Below are positions 38,807-52,412 of a stretch of DNA of 64,000 nt, one piece after another. Below the pieces are notes generated by a model. That model was given only the letters and a program-made list of their open reading frames with translations. It was not told where the DNA came from and made no database searches. The stretch lies in the NCBI GenBank assembly GCA_039881145.1, contig JAYKKI010000064.1, positions 434,001 to 498,000 on the forward strand. The letters are read 5' to 3'. Every line of letters starts with the position of its first letter. Position 1 is the stretch's first letter. This DNA comes from Druceiella hillmani (taxonomy: Eukaryota; Arthropoda; Insecta; Lepidoptera; Hepialidae). A program made the translations under genes and the position numbers.

Positions 38807-41322
38807 TTTACTTACTTATTCTGGCAGTAGCATGCATAGCTGTAAAACTTGAATTCTAGAGTTTCAGGAATAGGAAAAGAACATTGTTATGCTGAAACTA
38901 ATACTGGATACCTCTTTATTATTTACCCATGTAAGTGATAAAAATTTTTTGTGAACGAAATACCTGTTCCTCGATTACTCTTAATCAAATTCGTAAATAC
39001 ATGAACCAGGCCAACTCATATGTTTTATATTACACTGATCATATATTGATTTAGAATATAAAGTGAATACTTCCATTTGTAAAGTTGAAAGACCTGCATT
39101 TATGTGTTCATTCTGCATAATTGTAGGATGAGATAATAGTGTGTATTTGTTGTGAGATAAGAGTGTTTATTTAATAAAATTTTGTATTTTAAGGATAGTA
39201 ACTTGAATCGCATCCATACATCTTTTATCTGTGTACTTATTGTACACTATTGTAAAAGGCTTGATTTAAATATAAATCTTATCAAACATGTTTAGAAAGC
39301 AATTAGTGTTAAATAACTGTGAATAATTAGTGTTAAATTAAGTTTTAATTCACTTTTTCCTTTTGGAGTCATAACCCTTTCTTTACTTCCACAACACTTA
39401 GGACTTAAACTTTTAATCAACCGTAACATATTGCTTGCCACATGCAGGCAGCAAACAATTACTAAAGTAATAAATAAACTACATTGCTTTTTTTCTGTAG
39501 ATGTCGAATGAGGGTCTTACTTTAAGGTTATGCCAGTTTCAAAAGGAAAAATTTGATTTATTTGGTTATCGTCTGCAAGAAGTAAACTGAAATAATTATG
39601 ATTAAGTTTATTAGCTCTAATGAAAAACTGAAACTTTAAAATCAGTTCCATTATTTTTTAATTAACTTGTCTTCTCGTTTTTTTCTCGAATACAGCACAC
39701 AAGTGGCAACTGTTTAAGAATAAAAGCTCGGTATATTACCTAAATAATAGTGAAAACCTAAGATCTTTACAAATTATCAAATTTCTTTGATCTTTTCCAA
39801 CACGAAACCTAGCTACTGCTCAAATAAAAACTGTTTATAAATAACATACTCGCATATATTTTTATTCGAGTATTGAGATTTAAGAAAGTTCATTATTTTG
39901 AGCGTGGGATATTTTCAAGCAAAGACAAACAAAAATGTCTCAAACAATTTTCCTTATTTTTTCCATACTTGAATATTGCTGATTTCGTTTCTGTTTGACT
40001 CAGTTATCTATACTTATATCCAGCTCTTTGAAGAAATAGAGATATGTAGTAGGTGTCAATTTAAAGAAATATAATTATCAGTCCTTACATGGATTGTTTG
40101 AAAGATATAAGGATAAGAAATACAGACCTATTTCTCTATTATTGAATTGTCTATATTTATATGGACAATAAAGAACAGTGAATAACATTTGCATATTACT
40201 AAAATGTACTAAAAAGTTGTCACGAAATTATTGAATGTCCACTTTTATAGATAGCTGTACATACAAAAAGTGCTCATTTGCAATAAAGTTTTGTTTAATG
40301 AATATTCATACTTTCTAATCACTAATATATTTACAGATCAAAAAACACCTATAGTTAGATTAATAGATATATAATTAAAGAAATATTAAATTCTTATATT
40401 TGCGCATCACACTTCTTTTCTTCTATTGAAATTCTAATGAAAATCCTAAAAAATGAACGTACATATTAAGCAAAGTTATGTGAAAGTATTTCAGAGAATG
40501 TACGTCTAACAAAACCTATACTAGGAAAAAATTTCATGGCTTTACAGTTTTGATAACTAACAACATGAAAATGGTAGATTCAACCAATGAAAAAACTTTT
40601 TCATCAAACTGGCTTAAACATAAATAAAATATCTTGGCATTGTGACTGGAAAAAAATTTAATATGTTCGAGGAAAGGAGTTTCAAGAAATGAGATGAAAA
40701 AACTGGCAGATCTTCAGCTGAACACAATGGTCTATCAGGATGGAATAAGAGATTGAAAAAAATAAGTTAAATAAACGGAGCAGAAGACATTTGAAATGTT
40801 ATCTAAATTATATTATCGCGCAAAATGCTAGAAAAGGTTTGGCTATGTTGAACACGTGGATGACTCTAAGAGGAAGAGATGTGTCAAACTGGGGAATCTT
40901 TAAAATATCACAACAACGCACGGAGCTGCCATATAAATCAAAGAGCAAGTATGAGAGCATATATAATGATAAATGCTAAGGGAGTGTTTCAGTGGAAAAA
41001 TACATTTTCATACGTTAAATATTTACATCAGCAATTATCTCACAATAAAACAAACAAAATCCACAATAAATATGTTGTTCCCAATACGTAGTGTATAGCG
41101 TATCATCACTTTTCTTTTGTTTATTGCACATTATTGGTAGGTTGTAAAATGTTATGTATTTCAAAGATTGTTTATAAACAAAGTGAGCACATACCTTTAT
41201 AAAAAGTTAACTAATTAACTTGCGTGTAGAAACCTTAAAACTGATTTTTTTAAATTTTTGAATAAAATTATCACTTATACACCACATACCGCGAATAATC
41301 CAATAATATCTTTAATGTTTCA
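38807..41322. other. noncoding, nothing recognised
   Basis: AT-rich sequence; the small plus-strand frames around 40791..41091 show no family signature. Confidence 0.5.
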
Positions 41323-41325
41323 TTA

Positions 41326-41371
<46 letters not shown>
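41323..41371. repeat. (TA)n microsatellite
   Basis: This is a TA run with one G interruption, about 440 bp downstream of the last exon of the third receptor copy. Confidence 0.85.
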
Positions 41372-41378
<7 letters not shown>

Positions 41379-43626
41379 TAAATACAATTTTATTCATTGA
41401 AAGTTTATGATTTGAATTTACAATTATTAAAATTACAAGTGAAATTAAAGACGGTGATGACATGCGCACTCTATGGTGGTAGCTGTTATATTGACTTGTT
41501 GTCTAATCACTTGGGTTCTTGGGTTTAGTTATGGTGTCGTCGCTTTTTCGTAGTCCATCATCTTTCGGGTATTGTGACTTGATGAGTGTTCTACTAGTTT
41601 GTTTTATCTGATAGGTTTATCGTATTGCATTTTCATAGTTCCTTGTGGTGTGTAGAATGTGATGACTTGATGCACAATTGTGCTTACTTAATTCAGCGTA
41701 AACATTTAATTACTAATATAAATAAACAGTAAATATTTTAATGTTGAAATTGTAATATTAGGTTTTAACCAGTTCACCAAAATAAGTCAGTAATTTAAAA
41801 TATAAATCAATATAAATTTAGGTATTGTATCATTACAATAATGTATGTAGCAGTAAAATTTAATAAAGCAAGTAGCAAAGAAGCACGTAAGGCAAACATT
41901 TCAAATATATTGAGCTGACCCATTTTATTGACAGCTATCAGGTCTTCAATTATTTTCATCTGTCTACGTACACGAATAGTTGAAAAAGTAATGACCAAAC
42001 ATTATTATATAATCAGTTTTACAATTAGTTTTATGCAATTAATGATTGTAACATAATTGCAAAACAATGTTTAAAAGATAAGAATTGTTAAAAAACGTTA
42101 ATTTAACAATTACTTCTATTGCGCGAAATGGTACAGAACGGGCATTACAAACTGAGAGGTAGAAAAAACATAAAATGGGGATATACAGAACAGGGGTTTT
42201 CTAGGATTAATTCAATAGTATGTTTTTATTTTACATAAAAATGAAAATATGTTGCGTGGGCCATCAATTTATTAGTGTTTGAAACTATTCCGTTTTAGTA
42301 ATGAAATGAATAAAATAAATTGCGTAATAGTTTTTGTCAATAAATTCCGAAATAAAATTCTCTCAACAATTTTGGTTTAGAAATAATCCAGATCAAAGTT
42401 TTCATTTTAGTAATATTTATTCTTTGTGAATTTAATATTTCCAGATATTGTTAATTACAACAGATTTTAAGTTTGTTTAAAAGAGAATATTGAAAATACT
42501 ATTTTGTTGTCATTTTTCGAAAAGTGGTAAAATTTTGCAAAGTTTTCCAAATTCCATGAATTATCAACTTTTAAATGTATGAAATATATTTCTTTATAAC
42601 TATCATTTCGTCGTATTGTAATTTTCAGTAATCCATTTGAATTAAGCAATTAAATTTACTGTTATAAATGGAATGGAACAATCTTGTACCAATTAATATT
42701 AAAAAAGATTTCACCTAAATGAGATGGTAGTATTAATGCAAAACATGGCTTTCATTTACCACAAATATTATCATGTTTTAAATGTTTTGTTATTTTAAAC
42801 TTATCTATTCACCTCAATAAAATAGTTGTTCTTTTTCAAAATGTTTTTTTTTTACTGCCAATAAACCCGACTAGGACCCGAGCACTAATTAAGGAATTTA
42901 CGCAGAGCACACCATACAAGGGAAATTCGCAAATAATGAAAAGTTTAAATGGTGTTCATCTTTGAAAAGTTATTGTGAAAGTAATAATGTTTTTTTATGT
43001 ATAAAATGGCAATAAAGCAGAAGATATTTCCTTGCTGAATTACGATACATTTTTTAAAACATAATTTATTTAAAAATTACATTTTATTTTAAACTTCGAA
43101 CTGGTTTTCTTATACACAATCATTTTCTAAATAATTATCATTTATTTAAATATACTTTTGTTATCTTGACATAAAAAATTTTAAAAATTTTTAAAATCAT
43201 ATTCACAAAAATTACTAAGTGAGCCATACTTTCCTTTCCTTGTCATGAATATGAACTGGTTTCACTGACAAATAGTGGTTCTAAAACTATGTTTTCATTA
43301 CTTTTTCGCCTTTAATGAGAAGTTATTGAAAAGGGTTGTTTTTGGTGTCAATAAGAGCATAAAATAACCTTACTGGCTTAATTAATTCCATTATATGGAA
43401 TATTGAACAGTCAAACTGTTAATTTATTTCTTAAAGATACTTTCGATTATCATAAAACGATATAATGTAAGTTATGTTCGTCAACATCAAACCGTAGTTT
43501 GCCGTATTTTTCAGCAACAAGTTATAAAAAATAGCTTTACTCTATTTCCATTTAATATATAGGGTTTACTTTTGTCATATTTAGTAATATTCATATTCAC
43601 CATCCAACTTCCAATCGCTTAGTTTT

Positions 43627-43793
43627 ACTAAAATTATTAACTACTATATTACTGGTAATATATCTTTGAGGGATTCAACGTTTCCACTTTTAAATTCGCT
43701 TCTGACATTAGAATGTTTTCTTGAGAACTGTACCGATATTAGCGTTGTTAAACTTGTTCATGAAATAATCCCAAAACATTAAATAATTATTTT
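43627..43793. repeat. 167-bp direct repeat, copy 1
   Basis: This block begins ACTAAAATTATTAACTACTA and is repeated at 44819..44985 with three visible differences. It lies in the third intron of the receptor pseudogene at 46442..41807. The ends are not TG...CA, so a standard LTR is not supported. Confidence 0.85.
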
Positions 43794-44221
43794 TTTCTAT
43801 GTGCACATTAAAACTAACTTTTTCAATGGAATTAAGGTTTACAGGAGTAATTAGCAGTTATATTTATGATTTAAGTATATTATATATACATATATGTATA
43901 TATAAATGAAAAGAAACATTGAGATGTCTAATTGCACAAAGATATTCTTGAATCAGAGTTTGGGAGACATGCAATTAAAATAATTGCCAGCTGGTGGCTA
44001 TCCAAAATAATGGATACTTCCTTATATGCCAGTTACTTATGTATGATAATTACGAAATGGCAATTGGTTAATCAAATTTTGTGAGCACTAGCCATAATTC
44101 CAATGTTTCTTCTATATAAACCTTATTTGTGTGCATATTCACCGAACTTAAAATTTGTTAACTGTGTGGTCTTGACGCTTAAGCATTGAATCAATACAAA
44201 AAATGTAATCTTTGAGTAAAA

Positions 44222-44271
44222 CACAATTTGGCTTCTTTTAGTTGTTATATACTAAAAGAAGCTAAATTGTG
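44222..44271. repeat. hairpin with 21-bp arms
   Basis: The arms CACAATTTGGCTTCTTTTAG and its near-exact complement flank an 8-base loop (TGTTATAT). Twenty of 21 positions pair. It lies between the two 167-bp repeats. Confidence 0.75.
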
Positions 44272-44818
44272 CATATCAACTCTTTAAAAGTGAATTGGCC
44301 AAAATAACAGTTAAGATTTATCCTAATAAATTCCATTAAAGAAATTTGAAATACTTAAAATGTTCCTGGGCATAAAACTATATTAAACCATCTCAAATAT
44401 TTATTTCACGACTTTAGATTTCATGATGTTTCAAATGACGATTCTACTGTTAGGCAATTATCATAAAATTAATTATTATCAAATGTTTTCCTTATGTAAT
44501 TAGGACAAAATAAGTTCGCTTAGATTGGTCAAGTTTATATTTCATAGTTAAAACTCGTATATTTATTCCTAAAATAAACTGTCGCACAAAGTTTACTACT
44601 ATATCGTAGAAAAGTTTTTGATTAATTTCTGTTACTAATTGAATATCTCATTAAAAAATTATTTTAGAACACGTGGGTCATGTTTTTTGCATAAGGAAAC
44701 GAAATCATCTAAATATTTTCTTATTGTTCAATCTACACACATCAGCGTATTTAGTCATTTGCATTGAATCAAACACTGAATTATAAATTATAGCTTGAGT
44801 CACCGTTTATCAAAATGA

Positions 44819-44985
44819 ACTAAAATTATTAACTACTATATTACTGGTAGTATATCTTTGAGGGATTCAACGTTTCCACTTTTAAATTCGCTTCTGACAT
44901 TGGAATGTTTTCTTGAGAACTGTACCGATATTAGCGTTGTTAAACTTATTCATGAAATAATCCCAAAACATTAAATAATTATTTT
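44819..44985. repeat. 167-bp direct repeat, copy 2
   Basis: This is the near-identical partner of 43627..43793, ending 30 bp from the exon 3 donor of the receptor pseudogene. About 1,025 bp separates the copies; that interval includes a hairpin at 44222..44271. Confidence 0.85.
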
Positions 44986-47245
44986 AGAAAAAAATATTCT
45001 AAATTGGATACTCACGAATTTGCTTATCCGTCTGAATTGTTGTCAAGCAGGTTTTAGTTGCCTCTACTTGCAAATAGATGCATTCACAGAGGATGCAAAT
45101 GCTAACAATTCGTATTATGGAAGGCGACGTCCAAAATACTGTTTCCAAAAATGAAAATTTCAGTGTCGTCTGACACACGTAATTTACTTCTGATTATTTA
45201 CCCACGATAGTGTCATCGTAACTTTATAATCCTTAGTAGTAAAATAATAAAACATTGGTAATAGATTGCTCTATCATCATATTTCCCAAAATGTTAGTAA
45301 TGCTAAGATATAAAAAATATTTGAGCAAATAAAAGTATGTGGTGAAAATATAAATGTAATTCTGTGTCAAAAGTATTATTAAATTTGTTCAATATTGTAA
45401 CAAACAAGATAACAATTTATACTTACGGCATATTTTAAACTCCTCAAATAGAAAAAGGTGTCACTCATACCAAATATGAAAACATTATGTAAAGTGAATA
45501 GGAGCTGAAATTTTAAATACTTATTAAAAATATTTTAAAATATTTACAATTTAATTTTAAATTATCTAGTACGGAGAATATCTCTTATTTGCTGTATCGG
45601 AGCCTCATGGAATGTAAAATATTATATTCATAACAAACCTGAATTTTAAACACGCCGTTAAAACATCTAAGCAGTTCCAACAGAGTTAGGTAGAAATTCA
45701 ACAAACCACTAAAGCCTTTCTCTTCAAGTGACATATTGAAGATGAAATTAATATTGTCGCTGGACATACTGTGCCGGGGACTGCCGAATAAATCTTCTAT
45801 CGATAGAGGTGTTGATTTTATTTTCATATTTCCAAAAAATTTATTCAGTAATTGAATTCTTTGAAGGATGCTGCAAATCAGCAGCTAGATAAGCGTAAAT
45901 TCTGAATCCCAAACTATTTCGCAGAGTATTACCTCAAGAAGATATTCGTAAAATTGCAATCCTGCAGCATTTGTCGAATGTAAATATACACTTAACACAA
46001 CTACATAATATAATATCATGAAACTGGTAATGATAAAGTTACGTTTGGAATCTCTTTGTAAAATAATTTTTCTATGGACTGGCTCAAAGAGACTATCGAT
46101 TTTGTCAAAGTGATTAAATAATTTCATGAATTGTTTTCTCGTGCAAAATACATCGGTACAAAACAAATATAAGATGAACAGGATTATAATAATTGGAGAT
46201 AAATGATAAACGTTAAAAACGTCAACGCCATAGAAAAATAACATTACCGAAACAAACCCTATAAGAAAAATAATAACTGTGCAACTATAAACTGTTCTAA
46301 AACAAGACAATATCTTATTGTTGATGGTAGTTTTTCTACAAGCGCCGAAGACAAATTGAAGAAATAGAGTGGGCCAAAGCGTTTTAACAAACTCGGTAAC
46401 CTGATTCTCAATATTGATCACTGTAATCTTATTAGAAGGCATATTGAAAAACTGTTTGTTCTTCTAATATCCATAAAGTCTAATCTATAAATGAATATGG
46501 TCACCTACACGATGAGAAATGAATTGTTTTTATAAACTAAATAAATCGATACAGTCGATTATATCCATAATTTATGATAGAGACCATTCATCATTTCAAC
46601 ATTCAAATAGCAGTTATGAATAGGATGCTCTCCTAATATAATTCATTAAATTTTTTGCATGTCCCATGTTATATTCTGTTTTAATATTCAGGTTTCATAA
46701 ATCCATAGTGGAGAGTAACATTAATTGTATTATAATACCAGGTCATTTCAGGAGTTTATATTTCACTCGTATAATTTATTAAGCATGTAGATTCTAAATT
46801 GATGGACTCCTCAGATATATTATTGTTATAGCACATACATATTGTAAATAAATATGTTGCACTAAAAAACTTACGTAAAAAAAATTTATAAACTTTAATT
46901 AATAAATTTCTTTATAAATATACGAGGTAATATAGCAGTTTTAATTACCCGATACAGATATATGATTGAAATGTCACGCAAAGGTCGTCCATTTAAAATA
47001 AATGTGCTACAGACATTTACAAATGCTACCCAAAATTTCATTAAATGTTCACGAAAACTAATCTATCGTTTTTCTTTTCTGATATCTTACCGAAACTATT
47101 TCGAAACTACCAGTTCATATATTGCTCAGCTTGATTTAAGAATGCATTTGCCTAAAAAGGAAAACATGAAAGAACTTTTTGTCTTTATTACGTCACGCAA
47201 TAAATATTATTAATTCAAAACTATCTGATGGATTCACATTTAAAA

Positions 47246-47331
47246 GTTTATTTATTTCAAGCTTCAACGTATAATAACATATACATTTGATGGACTTATT
47301 TCTACAAGAGCAATCTCTTTAAGCCAACCAA
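47246..47331 (-). repeat. second copy of LINE/SINE-like 3' terminal repeat
   Basis: The minus strand reads AAAGAGATTGCTCTTGTAGA then AATAAGTCCATCAAATGTAT and ends in AAATAAATAAA. It lines up with 32230..32137, with compensating changes in the hairpin arms. No open reading frame of a parent element was identified upstream. Confidence 0.5.
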
Positions 47332-50300
47332 ATTGATTAAATTTGGACATTTTGTAATGTGGAAGGCTGTAAAAGATAATAAAGCAAAAAAAAAACAATT
47401 AGCATGTTATATAAAAGAACAAAAATATCACAGTAGATAAATAAACAAAACCAAACTAACATAAAAAATTTAAAAAAAAGTTTAAATTAGGAACGGTAGC
47501 ACAAAAGGATTATGAGAAGAAGGACATTTTTTGACAGACAGATTTTGAACACATTTACAGAGGGCGAGTTCCTGTTATGCTGTTCCAATCGACTCTAAAA
47601 TCTATTAGCTTAGATGGTGAAGGACTTTTCACAAAATATTCGTATGTTTGGGAAAAAGGAAACTGAAATCGTTTTTAGAGCGCAGCCCTAGACCCTGTGC
47701 AGACAAATAACTAAATCTGCTCCCAAGATAATTTGGATTGTTCATAATATTATAAAGAAGTATAAGAATGTGTAGATTGTGCTGATTGTAAACTACCGTT
47801 CATTTAATTTGCTTTGAATTTAGAAACATGATCAAATTTTTAGCACCTAAAAGAGACGCACAGAGGACGCATAAATTTTGATGAAATAATATTTGCTACA
47901 AAAGAACATATAAACATTTAGTTAAATTGGTGCTGCAGTATACGCACACTGATCGCCGTATGGCATCATTACAGCCATGTGATGCATTCAATACTTTGTT
48001 CGGCCTTGAATTGTGAGCAAAACGAAAGTGATTTCGCAGAAAGGAAAATCGGCATTTTGTTACATGGGAGTTCTGTTCATGATAACTATAGGGTTAAGTG
48101 TAATTATGAGTAAGAAATGTAAATAAGGAGTGAATTACGTGTCCTGATAATAACAGTTTTGAATTCATAAGAAATTACTACGTCATTCAATAAGATGAAA
48201 TACATATGATTATTCAGAAAATTTGAATGTTTATTGAAATTAGTTTATATCATTTTATCCAAAAATGTTTGCAATTCCTGCAATTTGAGTGAGGATAATT
48301 GGTTGAGAAATCATAAAAGTATTTGAGTAGAGAAGAATACAAATATATTCGATCAATGATATTACATACATAGATGTGTCAATTACTTCAAATGTTTAAA
48401 AGTATTCAAAAATATTTGAAAATGCTCTAATGACATAAGATTATTTCTTTCTAACTATAGCATTTTCATATAGTGTAATGAAGAGAGAAGCCTTTTTATG
48501 ATATAATTTTTTTATGAATGGAGACTAATAGAGTAGACCATTCAAAAATTTACAGAGACGAAACACAAATCGATACAATGTCATCAGCTCATTAATATAA
48601 TTGTGTAACTCTGCAGTATAGTACCACGTAGCAACGTGTTCAAAGACTGAGAGACAAACATAAACATTGACTTGAGTTAATTATTTTCTTCAATTAAATA
48701 ACAGCTTTCATGTACGCAAATAAACCGTTGTGTATCTTTAAAACAAATTCAAGTTATATATTGTAATATATTATAATGAAAGTGTTATTATTTTGAGTAA
48801 TCATTCAAAAGATCATATTTTAAACTGAATCAACGAATGATAGGGGTATGCCGATGGTTTAGCAATTAATCAGCAAGTATCGAATACACCAACTTAATTG
48901 ATTTCGTAAACACCTGGGAGGTAAATCTGCTGAACAACGCGAGCCTTGATTGTTAAGTTTAAATGATGCTTAAATGACGATTGAAAACTTATTTTTTATT
49001 GAAAAAAACATTTATTTTAAACACAGTACATACCAGCTTACTTTTTCTTTCATATTTCAAGATTTTGTAAATTTAACTTTGTAAAAGGTAATGCATTTAC
49101 TAACGATTATTTCAAAATATTTTTTTGACCACATACCAACTAATATAATAATTTACTTAAGTTAAATTTGTTGTTTCATTAAAATATTTTGTCTCTTATT
49201 TCCCACATAAAATGGAAATATTTTATTAAAAATTCCTTCAGTACATTTTAAAAAATTGAATAAATTAAAAACTATTCTTATTTCATCACCACACCGACAC
49301 CGGGGATTTATATTTATAAGCAAATATAACATCAAAGAAGCAATTTATCGCTTTGAGTTGGGATAAATCTACCTTTTGCAAGCAAAATACCCATCATCTA
49401 ACTAGTGAAATTGAAAATATGACAATGACCATTATTAAAAATAAAATTTACATACGTCAGCAGTTATATTATTATAATAAGGAGTTCTTTGTCAAATTCC
49501 AACTAACAAAAATAACCACCGAATTTGATTTCCATATCGAGGGATTAACAACATCAGATACTAATATACTGATTTTTAGATTGAATTTTGTAAAAACCGT
49601 TTTACATGTATTAACCCTGGAATTAATATTAAGAATAACTTAGAAACTTTTTTTTTTATATAATTGATGACAAGTATTATAAATTAAAAGTTAAATATCA
49701 CACTTTGTAATATCTAATATCAACCTAGAAAATGTCAGCTGCTTAAAATTTATAACTGGATGAGAGCTGCCTAGGTTAGAAGGAAACCTCGCTGATTCCG
49801 CTGCTATATTCGATGTTATTTTTAGTTGAAATCAAATTAAATATACACTCCGTATATTTCCTTTCATTACTGGCCTAAACGAAAGACTCCAACAAATTGT
49901 ATGTTCCCAAATTGTTATATACACCCGTTTTGATGGGTATACAGATATATACTATTCCATTAATTGCTTTCAAATTTTGCCAGCTGTTTCGACTATCTTT
50001 TCCAAGTAACAATCATTGTGCTATGGATTTCAAAATGTTATTAATATACCAATAAAAAATTTTACATCGTGCTCATAAATTTCGCAATGGACGTCAAACT
50101 TAAATTCAAGTTCACAATTACATATTTAATTTACTAAATGTTCAACCTCTTTCCATACTTTAAATTTTACTAAATGACAGTAAAAATAAAATTTGTATCT
50201 ATACTCTTTTATGATAAATTCGTGCACGCCAATTTATCGATTGACATTCACATTAATAGTCCATGTCACAGTGACAAATGAATAATTTTGAAACCGTGAA

Positions 50301-52412
50301 TTAAATAATAATTAATAAAATATAAAAGACACAAAGCAATTCGGATCAAATTCGTATTAACTAATGTTAAATCGTATTTAATCAAGCAATTCCATAACTG
50401 CTCTCTTAAAACAGTCAAGGGAGTAGAATAGCGTGCACACTCGGATATTTTGTAACATAACGTTCATCAGTGTAAGTTTACTGATAATCATGTGAACACT
50501 TCTAAATATTCATTTATATTAATTAAACAATATTTGGAAAAACCGATAATCAAAGTAGATTTAAAATTAGATAAGACGATAATGCTTTAATGTAGATCAA
50601 TATAACAAAGGTTAACCTAACAAAACTTTATTTATAACATGCTATGGTGTTTTTTTTTTGTTGATAATTCATGCAAATAATATGTGCCCGTTCCCAACGT
50701 CGACATAATTTGGTATCACTTTCAAATGAAACTATAAATTTGAGGTTAGATAGAAAAAGACAAATATTACTATTCATAGATGTTTTAATATTTTGTAACT
50801 CTATCTAGTGAGAATTATGCACTTCAGCTACATAAAAAAACACAAATTCCCAGACTGTTTTCAAAAACAAAATTGAACTGTTCCATTAAAGCTATACATT
50901 AAGATGAAGATCCTTTATATTAACCAATTTACTTTATATTTCTACCTTATAAAACTTGAGATTAGAACAAATTATTTATTTCCAAATACAACACACAAAA
51001 TACATAAAAAACTAATTATAAAGGTGGTAAAGTAAAGGTAAATCCACATATATTAAATATCACAGTAATGGTCACTGTTACAATATCAGCAATGGAGCAA
51101 AGTGGTTGGTATTAAGACCATCACCACCAACAGATTTCAATTAAATTTTGACAAGATTGCTTTTTACTTCCGATATTGATGTTTCCAAAACAACCTATCA
51201 ATTATCATATAGTGGGGCAAGTACCATGGTGTTCAGAGTTTTCATCCTCAATGCAGTATTTAAGATGGCAGGTGGAATTGCAAAGAAAATGTTGAGATCA
51301 TTAAACTCGATTGGTTATCATATCGTCCCATGTAGTTTACTGATAATTAGAGTAAATTTCTAAATATCAGTTGATACACACGCATTGATTTAAAGTGATA
51401 CTTTTACATTTTTCCACATTTATGATACCTCGTTTCATACTATTGTATAGATTTCCCAGGAAAAGTTTTTATTGAACAGGTTAGTATGACGTGATTTGAT
51501 TTACCACACTATATAAAAGATAAAACAGATTATCCTCTGTTACTGTTCTATGATCTTTTTCAATCAGAGTTTTTTAGGTTAATGAAGGAATCTTCATAAA
51601 ATATAATTTAGAATGAGAAGGAAATTTCAGGTTTGCACATATTTCATTTAGTTCCAAAATTTCTCTAAACATGTTATTAATTTACCTATTGCAGTCTATG
51701 AAATTACTCGACAGTATGTGATTCCTAATTCACTAGTTTGATGGACAGATAAAATTTCTTATTTTTTATTGTAAAGGTATCTTTAAAAATTTATTCATTC
51801 ATTTGTCAGCTGTATAGAAAATCCTTCAGGAACCCAACAAATAAATGTACCTGCTAAGACACTCACACACGCAAAAAAGATTGTACATAATTTCTTTAAA
51901 AGTATCGAAAAAAAATAAAATGCCTCGTTTATTTGCGGTGGTCTCGGCTTAGAAAAATACACTTTTATTTTAAATGTGTAATTCTCTCATATTAAAGTTG
52001 TAATCCATATTGTTAATAGAATTAAATAACCCCCTTAGATTTAAATACTAATACTAAAACTAAAGCAAAAATTATTTTTGAAAGTTTGATTTTAGTTAAA
52101 TATTTAGTTATACACGAGTTTTTGCAATTTTGACCAGTAATGAAAACATATTTTTGTGGAAATATCTTTTATAGAGATACGATGGAATATAAACGTAATG
52201 GTGTGTTAATTTATTTATGTATCATTTAATCAACTTTTATACAAGTTTGTAAATTTGCTTATGAGTAACAACATAAAAAAGCCATGGATGTGCACCTCAC
52301 TATACAAATTCAAATCTTTCATTTTGGTGCACAATAATTCAATTAGGAATTGCTAACCTAACAAAATATTAATAAAACATTATTTGGAAACTTTTACTTG
52401 TTTTTAATTTAA
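47332..52412. other. noncoding, nothing recognised
   Basis: AT-rich sequence. The 96-codon plus frame at 49353..49643 and the 71-codon plus frame at 51148..51363 begin without ATG and show no recognised domain; I do not call them genes. Confidence 0.5.

Larger units (their letters stand above)
41807..46442 (-). pseudogene. gustatory-receptor-like gene with premature TAG and lost last acceptor
   Basis: This is a third 7tm_7 receptor copy. The exons are 46442..45639, 45504..45427, 45169..45016 and 41979..41807. Exons 2 and 3 have good sites (TTTCAG|CTC, GCC|GTAAGT, GTCAG|ACG, C|GTGAGT) and match the 12326..5680 gene codon for codon in length (26 and 51). Two lesions are visible. Codon 186 of exon 1 is TAG (45887..45885), with the same frame open on both sides for about 80 further codons. 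The expected last acceptor reads TTTTTCAA|CT instead of CAG; placing the join there restores both phase and the 27-residue spacing before the MFALR motif. The other nearby AGs give the wrong frame. The last exon keeps the TM7 motif TYIIVMIQY. An intact version would be about 402 aa. The receptor frame is otherwise well kept, so inactivation looks recent; stop readthrough is possible but the splice lesion argues against it. Confidence 0.78.

Noticed and set aside
43627..44985. Small LTR (TRIM-type) element
   Set aside because: The repeat ends are not TG...CA and no primer site or target duplication was seen; kept only as a direct repeat pair.
49353..49643. 96-codon plus-strand frame
   Set aside because: It starts at TTG, has no recognised motif, and lies on the strand opposite to all receptor genes.
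51148..51363. 71-codon plus-strand frame with some balanced composition
   Set aside because: No ATG at the start of the frame, no domain recognised, no splice partners found.
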